Origin: Cupriavidus sp. YR651
GTDB taxonomy: Bacteria; Pseudomonadota; Gammaproteobacteria; Burkholderiales; Burkholderiaceae
DNA: 64,000 nucleotides
Direction: 5' to 3'
Assembly: GCF_900101625.1 (NCBI RefSeq)
Contig: NZ_FMYZ01000003.1
Location: 310,001-374,000 of the forward strand
The notes beneath the pieces were generated by a model that saw only the letters and a list, made by a program, of their open reading frames with translations, had not been told where the DNA came from and searched no databases. Made by a program: the position numbers and the translations under genes. Shown piece after piece: positions 1 to 8,566 of this stretch; the first letter of the stretch is position 1, and every line of letters starts with the position of its first letter.

Positions 1-284
1 TCTGGCATATGGGCGATACGGGCCTGTTCGGCGACATGGAGTTGATCGGCGAGCGCTACAAGCCCGACCTCGTGCTCATTCCGATTGGCGGCCACTTCAC
101 GATGGGCCCGCAGGATGCGGCGATTGCGGTGCGCGACATGATCAAGCCCCGCTACGCGATTCCGATCCACTACCAGACCACGCCGCAGCTGCGCGGTACG
201 CCGGCGGAATTCTCTGCGGCGCTCGGCGCTTCCGCCAGGACGAGCGTGCTCGTTCCCGAACCCGGTCAAAAGGTGGACTTCTGA
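1..284 (+). CDS. UPF0173 metal-dependent hydrolase (MBL fold, UlaG-like), 3' end
   Basis: Only the C-terminal part is present; the gene begins left of the window and the reading frame is already open at base 3. The visible start reads W-H-M-G-D-T-G-L-F-G-D-M, which matches the metal-binding Gly-Asp-Thr-Gly segment of UlaG-like metallo-beta-lactamase-fold hydrolases. A later Gly-Gly-His-Phe-Thr-Met-Gly-Pro and an Ile-His-Tyr near the end fit the remaining metal ligands of the family. It is probably a cytosolic hydrolase of unknown substrate. Its TGA shares one base with the ATG of the next gene (TGATG), so the two are probably translationally coupled. Confidence 0.85.
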   Translation, partial: WHMGDTGLFGDMELIGERYKPDLVLIPIGGHFTMGPQDAAIAVRDMIKPRYAIPIHYQTTPQLRGTPAEFSAALGASARTSVLVPEPGQKVDF

Positions 285-1111
285 TGGACCGGACGCGACG
301 AACGATATGCGCCACCGGGCCGCTTGCCGCCGCACTCGCGCTGGTGGGTTGCGCCACCTCGGGCAGCTCGGGGACCGTCGGTTCCCGTGAAGCCGCGATC
401 GCGGAGCTGGGCGGCACCGGCAAGCTGCGTGCGGCCATCAACCTTGGCAATCCGATTCTGGCGAGCCGCGCCGCGAATGGCGATCTCCAGGGCGTTTCTG
501 TGGACCTCGCGCGCGAGGCGGCGCGGCGCCTCGCGCTGACACCGGAACTGGTGCCCTTTACATCGGCGGGAAGCGTGGTCGAAGCGGTCAAGGGCCGGCA
601 GGTGGACCTCGCGTTCGTGGCGATCGATCCAGTGCGCGCGGCGGACATGGAGTACACGGCACCGTATGTGATCATCGAAGGGGCCTATCTCGTGCGTCAT
701 GATTCGGCTCTGCAGCGCAACGAGGAGGTCGACCGTACGGGCACGCGCGTCGTGGTCGGCCGTGGCAGTGCATACGATCTGTTCCTGACGCGCGAGCTGC
801 GTGCGGCCACGCTGGTACGCGCACCGACTTCGCCGGCTGTCACCGACATGTTCCTGGCGGAACGCCTGGATGTTGCGGCAGGCGTCAGGCAGCAGCTCGA
901 AGCCGACGCGCGGCGCGTTGGCGGCGTGCGGCTGCTGCCCGGGCGCTTCATGGTGATCGAGCAGGCCATGGGCGTGCCAAAAGGGCGCGGTGCCGCGCGC
1001 ACCTGGCTGAGTGGCTTTATCGAGGAGATGAAGGCCTCGGGTTTTGTGGCCGATGCGCTGCGACGCCACGGTATCGAAGGCGCCGGCGTCGCCCCGCCTA
1101 TGCGGACCTAA
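284..1111 (+). CDS. Family 3 extracellular solute-binding lipoprotein (ABC transporter type)
   Basis: 275 residues. The N-terminus has basic residues, a hydrophobic stretch and a lipobox Leu-Val-Gly-Cys with the lipidated Cys at about residue 23, so it should be a membrane-anchored periplasmic lipoprotein. The body has the family 3 pattern: a hydrophobic start, DLAREAARRLAL near residue 75, and 'VDLAFVAIDPVRAADMEYTA', followed by the hinge region. Such proteins deliver amino acids or small acids to ABC permeases, but no permease or ATPase gene is adjacent, so its partner is unknown. The start overlaps the upstream stop by one base. Confidence 0.8.
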   Translation: MDRTRRTICATGPLAAALALVGCATSGSSGTVGSREAAIAELGGTGKLRAAINLGNPILASRAANGDLQGVSVDLAREAARRLALTPELVPFTSAGSVVEAVKGRQVDLAFVAIDPVRAADMEYTAPYVIIEGAYLVRHDSALQRNEEVDRTGTRVVVGRGSAYDLFLTRELRAATLVRAPTSPAVTDMFLAERLDVAAGVRQQLEADARRVGGVRLLPGRFMVIEQAMGVPKGRGAARTWLSGFIEEMKASGFVADALRRHGIEGAGVAPPMRT

Positions 1112-1542
1112 GGCGGGCGCGATTGCAAGGCACAAGGCACTTTCGGGTGCCTTGCGTCACATCGGGCCCCGCTTTCGGCAGTCAACGCGCGAAGCTGTTA
1201 TAGTGCGGGACCTTGCCCGCGTTCAAAGCGACCGCGGCCGGGTGCCGGCCTCAAGACAATTACTCACCACCGGCGCCCTTCGGGCGTACACCCGAATCGA
1301 TCCGGGCCACATGGCCCGTCACCTACCTGACCCGCGGCCTGGTCCGCTCCGTACCCGGCACGCCCCGTACCAGCGCACCGGCCTACGCAAGCACGGTCAC
1401 TTCCGCGTCAATCGCGGCGACATGCATACGTGTCGCGGGTATTGACCCCATTCAATCGCGGCGAATCCTTCCGGCTGGCAGTGGCGCACATCGGTGCCCT
1501 CGCTCCCGCACGCGTGATCGCGCGAACAGAAATATGAGAACA
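1112..1542 (+). other. Long structured leader region upstream of the small gene and infA
   Basis: About 430 bp without a convincing gene. It holds a hairpin at 1133-1154, a 13-bp direct repeat (TCAATCGCGGCGA at 1408-1420 and 1452-1464) and a small CGCCC/GGGCG hairpin near 1275. The composition suggests a long untranslated leader ahead of the infA unit. Long leaders are known on cold-responsive messages, but no such role can be shown from sequence alone. Confidence 0.35.
1133..1154 (+). terminator. Hairpin after the solute-binding gene, possible terminator
   Basis: Perfect 8-bp stem CAAGGCAC / GTGCCTTG around a TTTCGG loop, 22 bases after the stop codon at 1111. There is no T-tract after it, so it may be an RNA-stabilising hairpin rather than an intrinsic terminator. 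Confidence 0.4.
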
Positions 1543-1815
1543 ATGAACGCTATTCCATCTCCGTACACGGTAGCCGTGTATCCCATCGAGCAGCAACCCG
1601 GCGTCTGGTTTGCCGCGTACCTCATCAGCGAATACAAGGACGGCACGGAACGCGTGCTGGCCAACGTCGCCATGCGTCACGACACGCATCGCTCGGCAGC
1701 CAAGGCCAAGCAAGCGGCCCGTAGCGCCGGCGAACGCGCCATCGCGCGACTGGCAACCCGTCCCCATCACCCGGGCGTATCCGCCCACGCCTATCAGGGA
1801 GCCCGTCATGGCTAA
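1543..1815 (+). CDS. Small conserved hypothetical protein upstream of infA
   Basis: 90 residues from the ATG at 1543; an in-frame ATG at 1534 would add three residues. The N-terminal half ([20 protein letters not shown]) looks like a small beta-strand-rich domain. The C-terminal third is rich in Ala, Lys and Arg and probably helical ([20 protein letters not shown]). It overlaps infA by 8 bases, which implies translational coupling. No cysteine cluster, signal peptide or membrane segment is seen. I do not recognise a function; the link with infA suggests co-expression with translation factors. Confidence 0.6.
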   Translation: MNAIPSPYTVAVYPIEQQPGVWFAAYLISEYKDGTERVLANVAMRHDTHRSAAKAKQAARSAGERAIARLATRPHHPGVSAHAYQGARHG

Positions 1816-2029
1816 GGAAGAACTCGTCGAATTTGGTGGCCACGTTTCCGAAGTGCTGCCCGATAACCGCTTTCGCGTCATCCTGGAGAATGGATTCCAG
1901 GTATGGGCGTACTCGTCGGGCCGCATGAAGAAAAACCGCATCCGGATCCTTGCCGGCGATCGGGTCACGCTGGAGATGTCTCCCTACGACCTGACCAAGG
2001 GCCGCATCAACTACCGTCACAAGAATTGA
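1808..2029 (+). CDS. infA: Translation initiation factor IF-1
   Basis: 73 residues, normal for IF-1. It has the single S1-type OB fold: [22 protein letters not shown], then '[21 protein letters not shown]' and the terminal [14 protein letters not shown]-1 binds the ribosomal A site on the 30S subunit with IF-2 and IF-3. The ATG at 1808 lies inside the 3' end of the preceding gene. Because it lies outside a ribosomal-protein operon and follows a long leader, it may be a second infA copy (infA2), as is common in Burkholderiales; the rest of the genome would have to be inspected to confirm this. Confidence 0.95.
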   Translation: MAKEELVEFGGHVSEVLPDNRFRVILENGFQVWAYSSGRMKKNRIRILAGDRVTLEMSPYDLTKGRINYRHKN

Positions 2030-2130
2030 GCAACGCACCGCAACCGCCGGAATTCGCGTGCCGGCCACCCAGTACCGCGTCACGCTCGCGTCGTCCTCTG
2101 CCTTGCCTGACTGATAACCAAGGAGCCGCC

Positions 2131-2385
2131 ATGTCCGTTTGCGACGAATGGGAAATCATGCACCTGACGCCCAATGGCTGGAAGGATGGAAGCTATCGCC
2201 ACGAGCCGGGCGACGCCGTCGAGATCGCGCCGCCTGCCGATGACGTGCTGACGGTGCGCCGCCATGTGAGTGCGACCTATGGCGGCGCGTCGCGCGTGAC
2301 CGAGGATCGCACGCCGCGCACGGAAGACATGGCGCTGCTCGAGCAATTGCTGTCGAAGTTCGGCGACCCGGGATTCGGCGTCTGA
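2131..2385 (+). CDS. Small conserved hypothetical protein
   Basis: 84 residues with a good ribosome-binding site (AGGAG at 2121) six bases before the ATG. The sequence starts MSVCDEWEIMHLTPNGWKDG and has no signal peptide or membrane segment. Its middle contains a probable beta hairpin (VLTVRRHVSATYGG). It is acidic, compact and likely cytosolic. The family looks conserved among Burkholderiales, but I cannot assign a function. It stands alone between infA and the LysR gene. Confidence 0.6.
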   Translation: MSVCDEWEIMHLTPNGWKDGSYRHEPGDAVEIAPPADDVLTVRRHVSATYGGASRVTEDRTPRTEDMALLEQLLSKFGDPGFGV

Positions 2386-2596
2386 AACCGGCCGCCGCCA
2401 TCAGGCCGCGGCCATTAGCTCATCATGTAGCCGGCTTGCCCGGCAGATCCATCAGCGTCTCCACGTGCCACGCGCAGGTGCGAGATGCCGGGGTCCCAGC
2501 ACCCCATTACCCCGTTGCATTCTTCAAGCACTGTCTGGCGCGTCCGCCGGCATCGATGTCGTGTGACATTCCGGAGTCGGCGACGTCCGTTCGGAT

Positions 2597-2616
2597 GATT
2601 GAGAAAACCTCAATCG
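2597..2616. promoter_or_regulatory. Palindromic operator candidate shared with the 10.2-kb promoter
   Basis: GATTGAG-N5-CTCAATC, a perfect 7-bp dyad with a 5-base spacer, 19 bases upstream of the LysR start at 2635. The core TTGAG-N5-CTCAA recurs at 10176-10190, in front of the leftward CoA operon. This is the pattern expected for the binding site of this LysR protein. Confidence 0.55.
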
Positions 2617-2634
2617 TGTGCCAGAATTTTTGCC

Positions 2635-3522
2635 ATGGATCGCCTGCCTCCCCTCAATGCACTCCGGGCCTTTGAAGCCGTCGCGCGACGCCTGAGCATC
2701 ACGATTGCAGCGGAAGAGCTGCACGTCACGCCCGGTGCGGTCAGCCGCCAGATTCGGACGCTCGAAGACACCCTCGGTATTCAGCTGCTGGTGCGCGGGC
2801 ATCGGCAGATCTCGCTCACGCGCGCTGGCGAGGACTACTACCGTGCGGTCACGAAGTCGATGGACGGACTGCGCGAGGCGACCGTCCGCCTGACCCGGCG
2901 CACCAAGCGGACACAGCTCAAGGTGCGTGCCTATACGACGTTTGCCATGCGCTGGCTGATCCCGCGGCTGTCGAGCTTTCATACGGCCAACAGCGGTATC
3001 GAGGTGCTGCTCACGGCCTCGCTCGATCCGGTGGACTTCCGCAGGGAGGACATCGACGGCGCGATCCGGCTTGGTGACGGCAAGTGGAGCGGCACCAACG
3101 CCTATCGTCTCGTCTCGAACATACTGGTGCCGGTCTGCAGCCCCGATCTGGGCAAAAAGGTCCGCAAGCCGGCGGATCTGGATCGCCAGGTTCTGCTGCA
3201 CTCGATTGCGCGGCCCGATGACTGGGCATGCTGGCTGGCCGCAGCCAAGGCCGAGAAGCTGGTCGACGCGCGCAGCGGCATGACCTACCAGAGTTCGGCG
3301 ATGGCCTACGCGGCGGCGCTGGAAGGGCAGGGCTTCGCCATTGCCCAGCGCTTCCTGGTGGAAGATGACCTGGCCGCTGGCAAGCTGGTGGCACCGTTCC
3401 GCCAGGCCGTGGACATGGGCGACTTCACGTACTACCTGCTCACGCCTGCCGACCGGAACGAGAGCGCCAGCATGGCGACCTTCCGCAAGTGGCTGCTGGC
3501 GCAGTTCGAAACCACCGCCTAG
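2635..3522 (+). CDS. LysR-type regulator, GcvA-like
   Basis: 295 residues, typical for the family. The N-terminal winged helix-turn-helix reads LNALRAFEAVARRLSITIAA followed by HVTPGAVSRQIRTLE; this 'TPGAVSRQI' helix is characteristic of the GcvA/AmpR branch. The effector domain follows from about residue 92. The start at 2635 was chosen because it gives the standard MDRLPPLNALRAFEAV beginning. Its gene faces the 3' end of a convergent eight-gene operon (3519-10072). A matching palindrome in both promoters suggests it controls that operon and itself. The effector is unknown. Confidence 0.88.
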   Translation: MDRLPPLNALRAFEAVARRLSITIAAEELHVTPGAVSRQIRTLEDTLGIQLLVRGHRQISLTRAGEDYYRAVTKSMDGLREATVRLTRRTKRTQLKVRAYTTFAMRWLIPRLSSFHTANSGIEVLLTASLDPVDFRREDIDGAIRLGDGKWSGTNAYRLVSNILVPVCSPDLGKKVRKPADLDRQVLLHSIARPDDWACWLAAAKAEKLVDARSGMTYQSSAMAYAAALEGQGFAIAQRFLVEDDLAAGKLVAPFRQAVDMGDFTYYLLTPADRNESASMATFRKWLLAQFETTA

Positions 3523-4259
3523 CGCGCGATACCGCTATCGCCCGACCCCGTAAAGCCGGCAAACCGTGCAAAGCCGTCCACCGGTTCGCGGCGGGTTTCC
3601 AGTTGGTTGGCCGCTGCCGCAGGATCCGGGTAGCCGAGCGACATGCCGCACACCACGATCTCCGCCTCCGGGATGGCAAGCCGCGCGCGGATCAGGCGGT
3701 GATACCGCGCAAACGCCTGCTGTGCACACGTACCGAGTCCATGGGCGACCGCCGCCAGCATCACGGCATGCAGGAACATGCCGAGGTCCAGCCACGCTGC
3801 CTGCGCCTGGTCGCGCTCGATGGTGAAGAACAAGCCCACCGGCGCGCCGAAGAAATCGAAGTTCCGCGCGTACTGGCGTGTCATCGCGCCAGTGTCGCCC
3901 TTGGGGATTCCCAGCAGGCCGTAGAGTGCCTTGCCGACGGCCTGCCGCCGCGACAGGTAGGGCGCGCGCCAGGTCGCCGGATAGTAGGCGTATTCCTCCG
4001 CGTGACCGGGGCCGCCAGCGAGATGCAGCGCCACGAGTTCCGCACTGAGCTGGTCGCGCACGGCGCCGGCGCAGACGTGGACGCGCCACGGTTGGGTGTT
4101 CGACGCACTGGGGCTCCGCGAAGCGACGGCAAGGATGGCCTCGACGGTTTGCTGCGATACCGGCGTATCAAGAAAGCCGCGCACGCTCTTCCTGGCATGG
4201 AGCGTGGCGACGACGTCCATGCCGTTGCCGGGGGAGCTGGGGGCGTGGCCCGCGGTCAT
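3519..4259 (-). CDS. Nitroreductase family flavoprotein
   Basis: 246 residues from the start at 4259, or 233 from an internal ATG at 4220. It carries the nitroreductase signature ARKSVRGFLDTPV, the FMN-binding SPSASNTQPW and the later GLGTCAQQAFARY. Family members are cytosolic FMN enzymes that reduce nitro groups, quinones or enones with NAD(P)H. It is the last gene of the leftward operon and its start overlaps the CoA-transferase stop by four bases (ATGA). In an acyl-CoA degradation operon it might act on an unsaturated or nitro substrate, which is inference. Confidence 0.88.
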   Translation of the reverse strand: MTAGHAPSSPGNGMDVVATLHARKSVRGFLDTPVSQQTVEAILAVASRSPSASNTQPWRVHVCAGAVRDQLSAELVALHLAGGPGHAEEYAYYPATWRAPYLSRRQAVGKALYGLLGIPKGDTGAMTRQYARNFDFFGAPVGLFFTIERDQAQAAWLDLGMFLHAVMLAAVAHGLGTCAQQAFARYHRLIRARLAIPEAEIVVCGMSLGYPDPAAAANQLETRREPVDGFARFAGFTGSGDSGIAR

Positions 4260-5500
4260 GGCGCGACAGCGAGAGAAGCGTGGCGCGCCGTCGGCAGGCT
4301 GGATTCGGCGCAGTGGATGGCGCGACATTCGCGCAGCCGTGCGATGTCGGCCTCCGCATACCCCAACTCGCGCAGCACGGCGTCCGTATCCTGGCCGCAC
4401 GCCGGGGCAGGGCGCATCGGCTGTGCATTGCAGTCGACGCTATTGATCGGGAAGCCCGGCATCCGGATGGCGCCCAGCGTGTCGTGGTGGACTTCCGCGA
4501 GCATGTGGTTGGCGTGGACTTGCGGATGCTGCGCTACATCGGCATACGTGGCCACGCGCGCGCAGAGAATGTCAGCCTGCCGCAGGACTGGCAGCCATGC
4601 GTCCGTGGTGCGCGTGACAAACACCTGCGTCAACGCCTGCACCATTTGCGCGCGATTGGCCACGCGCAGCGGCGATGTGGCAAAGCGCGGGTCGTCGGCC
4701 AGCGCCGACAGGCCGAGCGTCTCGCATAGCCTGCGCCAGCGGTCCGGCATGTAGGCCGCCACCATGATCCAGCCGTCGGCGGTCTGGAAGGCCTGATTCG
4801 GCGCGGAGTACGGCGCGGCGCTGCCGGCGCGCACCGGCAGTTCGCCATCGGCCAGATAGCTCGCGAGCGAGGATTGCTGCAAGGCGAGCGCCGCGTTCAG
4901 CAGGTTGACGTCGAGATGGCCGCCCTGGCCATCCTTGGCACGCTGGGCCAGCCTGGCCAGGATACCGACCACGGCCACATATCCGGTCATCACGTCGACC
5001 ACGGGGGCCTGCACCTTGCACGGCTCGCCGCCCTCCACCCCGATCAGGCTCATGAGGCCGGAATCCGCCTGCACGATACCGTCCACGCCGGCGCGGTCTG
5101 CGTAGGGGCCGCGCTGCCCGTAGGCGGAGATCGAGCAATAGATCAGCGCGGGATGGTCCTGGGCGAGTTGCGCATAGCCGAGCCCGAGCCGTTCCATCAC
5201 GCCGGGGCGCATGCTTTCCACGACGATATCAGCTTCGGCAATCAGGCGGCGCGCCACGGTGACGCCCTCCGGGGACTTGAGATCCAGCGCGACGCCGAGC
5301 TTGTTGCGGTTGAACGCGTGGAACAGGGCGCTGTCGTCGCCGATCCAGCCGGGGCCGAGGCCCCGTCCCAGTTCGCCGCCCGGCGGCTCCACCTTGATCA
5401 CGCGCGCGCCCATGTCGGCCATCAGCATGGTGGAGGTAGGGCCCGCGCCAATCTGGGTGAAATCGATGACGGTCAGCCCATCGAGTGCATTGCGCAACAT
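4256..5500 (-). CDS. CaiB/BaiF (family III) CoA-transferase
   Basis: 414 residues. The start at 5500 is preferred because the AGGGAG ribosome-binding site lies eight bases upstream; an ATG two codons earlier (5506) sits too close to it. Family III features are visible: LTVIDFTQIGAGPTSTMLMADMGARVIKVE, then FNRNKLGVALDLK, SISAYGQRGPYADRAGVDGI with the catalytic Asp in the following VDGIVQADSGLM segment. The enzyme would activate a carboxylic acid by transferring CoA from a donor thioester. It overlaps its neighbours on both sides and probably performs the entry step of the pathway encoded by this operon. Confidence 0.9.
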   Translation of the reverse strand: MLRNALDGLTVIDFTQIGAGPTSTMLMADMGARVIKVEPPGGELGRGLGPGWIGDDSALFHAFNRNKLGVALDLKSPEGVTVARRLIAEADIVVESMRPGVMERLGLGYAQLAQDHPALIYCSISAYGQRGPYADRAGVDGIVQADSGLMSLIGVEGGEPCKVQAPVVDVMTGYVAVVGILARLAQRAKDGQGGHLDVNLLNAALALQQSSLASYLADGELPVRAGSAAPYSAPNQAFQTADGWIMVAAYMPDRWRRLCETLGLSALADDPRFATSPLRVANRAQMVQALTQVFVTRTTDAWLPVLRQADILCARVATYADVAQHPQVHANHMLAEVHHDTLGAIRMPGFPINSVDCNAQPMRPAPACGQDTDAVLRELGYAEADIARLRECRAIHCAESSLPTARHASLAVAP

Positions 5501-5502
5501 GA

Positions 5503-5901
5503 TCATGACTCCCTGGAATTGCGGGACCGCTTGAATGTGCCCTGGGCCGTGGCGATCCGCTCGCCCGTATCGGTGACCAGTTCGGCCGATGAGAAGTAGA
5601 TGCTGCGGCCCGCGCGGGTCACCATCGCCACGGCGCGCACGCGGCCCGTGCTGACTTTGCCGAGATAGCTGATCGTCAGCATCAGCGTGACGGCATTGCC
5701 CATGGCGCCATCCTGATCCTGCAGCCCGGCGTAGCCGCAAGCCGCGTCGAGCAGCGTGGCGCTGACGCCGCCCTGCAGGGTGCCCTGGCGGTTCAGGTGC
5801 CGGGGCTCGATATCGAGCGTGAAGGTGCACTCGCCCCGGCCAACGTTTGTCAGCCGGATGCCGAGGTCGTCGAGCAGGGGATTGTCGGTGGATGGGTTCA
5901 C
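5503..5901 (-). CDS. Hotdog-fold thioesterase, PaaI-like
   Basis: 132 residues. The hotdog helix region reads NRQGTLQGGVSATLLDAACG, so the usual PaaI motif His-Gly-Gly is Gln-Gly-Gly here. The rest follows the family, including TISYLGKVSTGRVRA and a beta-strand end with TAQGTFK. Such enzymes hydrolyse acyl-CoA esters and can rescue trapped CoA. Its end overlaps the CoA-transferase reading frame start region, and its ATG at 5901 overlaps the stop of the upstream Bug gene. The Gln in place of His may alter substrate or activity. Confidence 0.8.
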   Translation of the reverse strand: MNPSTDNPLLDDLGIRLTNVGRGECTFTLDIEPRHLNRQGTLQGGVSATLLDAACGYAGLQDQDGAMGNAVTLMLTISYLGKVSTGRVRAVAMVTRAGRSIYFSSAELVTDTGERIATAQGTFKRSRNSRES

Positions 5902-6890
5902 ATCGCCACCTTGATATTGTTCTCGGTGATCACGCGCTGCCAGCGCGCCAACTCCCGGCCGATGTAGGCCTTGAGCTCATCGGGCGTGGAGCCCTTGGCC
6001 TCGAAGCCTTGCTTCGCGAACTGTTCCTTTACGTCGGGCGACTTCAATGCGGCCAGCAGCGCGCCATTCACCTTGTCCACCACGGCACGCGGCGTCTTGG
6101 CCGGCGCCAGCAGGCTGTACCAGAGCTCGGCGTCGTAGCCCTTCAGGCCGGCCTCGGCAAAGGATGGCAGCTCGGGCATCAACGACGTCCGGCTCTTGCC
6201 GGCGATGCCGAGCGCGCGCAGCTTGCCGGTGCGCACGTACTGGATGACGGAGGCGAAGGTGGCAAAGGAGATCTGCACCTGCCCGCCCATCAGGTCCGTG
6301 ATCGACGGGCCGGTGCCGCGATAGGGCACGTGCAGGAGCTCGGTCTTGTTCATCTTGGCAAAGACCTCGCCGGCCAGATGCTGCGGCGTGCCGGGGCCCG
6401 GGCTGCTGTAGCTGAGCTTGCCGGGGTGGGCCTTGCTGTAGTCGATGAACTCCTTGAGGGTCTTGAACGGCTGGTCGAGGTTGGCCACCAGCATGAGCGG
6501 CACCGAGGCGATCAGTCCCACGGGTTCGAAATCGCGCTCGATCCGGAACGGCACCTTCATGTCGAGGTACGGGTTCATGGTGACCTGGCTCGAGGCGATG
6601 ACCAGCGTGTAGCCGTCAGCCGGCGCATGGGCGACGAAGTCGGCACCAAGGTTGCCGCCAGCGCCGGGCTTGTTCTCGATCACGATGGTCTGGCCTAGCT
6701 GCTGGCTCATCTTCGGGGCAATCAGGCGCGCGAGAATGTCGTTGCCGCCGCCGGGGGCAAACGGCACCACCAGGGTGATGGGTTTGGTCGGAAATGCGGA
6801 CTGCGCATTGACCGGTGCGGTGGTGCCAGCGGCCAGCACGGTGCCGATGCAGAGCAGGATCGCGCGTGCGGCGCGGGATACGGAAATCAT
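5898..6890 (-). CDS. Bug-family (TctC-like) periplasmic binding protein
   Basis: 330 residues with an N-terminal signal peptide (hydrophobic stretch ending APVNAQSA). The Bug signature follows: FPTKPITLVVPFAPGGGNDI, the loop NKPGAGGNLGADFVA and YRGTGPSITDLMGGQVQ. These tripartite-tricarboxylate receptors bind carboxylic acids, and Burkholderiales encode many without adjacent TctA/TctB membrane subunits, as here. It sits between the enoyl-CoA hydratase and the thioesterase, so it probably captures the acid that the operon degrades. Confidence 0.92.
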   Translation of the reverse strand: MISVSRAARAILLCIGTVLAAGTTAPVNAQSAFPTKPITLVVPFAPGGGNDILARLIAPKMSQQLGQTIVIENKPGAGGNLGADFVAHAPADGYTLVIASSQVTMNPYLDMKVPFRIERDFEPVGLIASVPLMLVANLDQPFKTLKEFIDYSKAHPGKLSYSSPGPGTPQHLAGEVFAKMNKTELLHVPYRGTGPSITDLMGGQVQISFATFASVIQYVRTGKLRALGIAGKSRTSLMPELPSFAEAGLKGYDAELWYSLLAPAKTPRAVVDKVNGALLAALKSPDVKEQFAKQGFEAKGSTPDELKAYIGRELARWQRVITENNIKVAM

Positions 6891-6954
6891 GGTTGTCTCC
6901 TGAAGGTGGGATGTCGTTATGTGGTGATGTCGTTACTGTCGGTGTGGCGTGTTC

Positions 6955-7758
6955 TCAGCGGCCCGCGAAGTGCGGTGGCCGCTTTTCGGCAAACGCCTTG
7001 CGGCCCTCGATGCGGTCCGCCGTGTCCCGCAGCACGCCCCAGTAGAGTTCGGTGATGTCCTGCGCGTCGGCTTCGCCCAGATGGGCGGTCTGGCGTGACA
7101 GCTTCTTGATGGCTTGCACGGCCAGCGGCGCATTGCCGGCCACCTTGTGCGCCAGCGACAGCGCGCGGTCGAGCAGGCGGTCCGGCTCCACGGCTTCGGT
7201 GACCAGCCCGATGCGTTGCGCGTCGGCGGCGCCGATGCGCTCACCCGTCATCACCATCTGCATGGCGTACGCGGACGGCACGGCCTTGAGCAGGCGATGC
7301 AGGCCGGATACCGCGGGGATCGAGCCGACGGCTGCCTCGGGCAAGCCAAAGGTGGCATGGGTGGATGCCAGGCGCATATCGCACTGCAAGGCGATCTCGA
7401 GTCCGGCCCCCAGGCAGTGCCCGTTGATGGCCGCGATCATTGGCTTCCAGAGCGAGAGACCGGACAGGTCCATCAGCCGGATGTAGAGGCCGAGGTCGGC
7501 GGCGTGTTCCGGCTTACGGAACAAGGCCTCCGGATAGCTTGCCGGCGATGTTTGCGTGCCCTTGAGGTCGGCGCCGGCACAGAACGCGCGCGTGCCGGTG
7601 CCGGTGAGGATAGCCACGCGCACATCGTCACGGTCCCGGATCTCGCCGAGATGCTGGCGCAATGCGCGCAAGGCGTCCACGTTCAGCGCATTCAGTGCCT
7701 CGGGCCGGTCGATCGTCAGCACGGCCACGGGCCCGTCGATGTTCAGGTGTACGGTCAT
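6955..7758 (-). CDS. Enoyl-CoA hydratase/isomerase family protein
   Basis: 267 residues of the crotonase fold. The two oxyanion-hole segments are AFCAGADLKG and NGHCLGAGLE; a catalytic-type Glu follows in FGLPEAAVGSIP. The protein should hydrate an unsaturated acyl-CoA in the cytosol. The gene lies ten bases downstream of the SDR stop, in the usual order for beta-oxidation-like operons (hydratase, dehydrogenase, thiolase read from the 3' end). Confidence 0.9.
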   Translation of the reverse strand: MTVHLNIDGPVAVLTIDRPEALNALNVDALRALRQHLGEIRDRDDVRVAILTGTGTRAFCAGADLKGTQTSPASYPEALFRKPEHAADLGLYIRLMDLSGLSLWKPMIAAINGHCLGAGLEIALQCDMRLASTHATFGLPEAAVGSIPAVSGLHRLLKAVPSAYAMQMVMTGERIGAADAQRIGLVTEAVEPDRLLDRALSLAHKVAGNAPLAVQAIKKLSRQTAHLGEADAQDITELYWGVLRDTADRIEGRKAFAEKRPPHFAGR

Positions 7759-7767
7759 GGCGGCTCC

Positions 7768-8565
7768 TTACACGCTGGGCGACGACAGGCTGCGGCCGCC
7801 GCACACATAGAGCGTCTGCCCCGTGACATACGCCGCGCGCGGGTCAAGGAAGAAGCCCACTGCATTGGCGATATCCTCGGCCGTGCCGATGCGCTGCGCC
7901 GGCACGGACTTCTGGAGCCGGGCCTGCACCTCGGGCGCGAAGTTGCGGAACAACGGCGTGTCGACGATGCCCGGCGCGACGGCGTTCACCGTGATGCCCT
8001 TGGCCGCGAATTCGATGGCGAGCGATCGCGTCAGGCTGACCACGCCACCCTTGGCGGCCGAGTAGTTGGCCTGGCCAAAGCCGCCCAGCCACGCACGGGA
8101 GGAAATATTGACGATGCGGCCGTAGCCGCGCTCGACCATGCCCGGCAAGGCGGCACGGCAGCACAGGAACTGCGAGCGCAGGTTGGTGTTGATGACGAGG
8201 TCCCAGTCGTCGTCCGTCATCTTCAGGAAGCGCATGTCGCGCACGGCGCCGGCATTGTTCACGAGGCAATCGATGTGGCCCATCGACGCCGTCACGTGCT
8301 CGAAGGCTGCATTGACCGCCGTGGCATCAGTCAGGTCGACGGTAACGCCCATCGCCCGATGGCCCGCGTGGACCAGCCCGCCCACGGCATCCGCCAGCGC
8401 CGTGGCATCGCGGTCGAAGAGCGCCACGCGCATGCCCTGTTCGGCCAGGCGGGTGGCGATGCCAAGACCGATGCCGCGTGCGGCGCCGGTAATCACCGCC
8501 ACTTGCGGTGAATCTTGCGTGTCCTGCGGCGAGCCTTGCGGCGAGTGGATGGCAGGTGCGTTCAT
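7768..8565 (-). CDS. Short-chain dehydrogenase (3-hydroxyacyl-CoA dehydrogenase-like)
   Basis: 265 residues. The cofactor motif is VITGAARGIGLGIA, NNAG is in LVNNAGAVRDM, the catalytic Ser is in NISSRAW and the Tyr/Lys pair in QANYSAAKGG. The start at 8565 (MNAPAIHSP) leaves one base between this gene and the stop of the upstream thiolase. In this operon it most likely oxidises a 3-hydroxyacyl-CoA to the 3-oxo form before thiolysis. Confidence 0.9.
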   Translation of the reverse strand: MNAPAIHSPQGSPQDTQDSPQVAVITGAARGIGLGIATRLAEQGMRVALFDRDATALADAVGGLVHAGHRAMGVTVDLTDATAVNAAFEHVTASMGHIDCLVNNAGAVRDMRFLKMTDDDWDLVINTNLRSQFLCCRAALPGMVERGYGRIVNISSRAWLGGFGQANYSAAKGGVVSLTRSLAIEFAAKGITVNAVAPGIVDTPLFRNFAPEVQARLQKSVPAQRIGTAEDIANAVGFFLDPRAAYVTGQTLYVCGGRSLSSPSV

Positions 8566-8566
8566 G

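Noticed and set aside
1213..1542. Extension of the small upstream gene to 200 residues
   Set aside because: The extra residues are Pro/Arg/Thr-rich and not protein-like; the region looks like a leader, and ATG 1543 gives a natural N-terminus.
3489..4754. 421-residue plus-strand frame opposite the nitroreductase and CoA-transferase genes
   Set aside because: Antisense shadow; both minus-strand products are clear family members.
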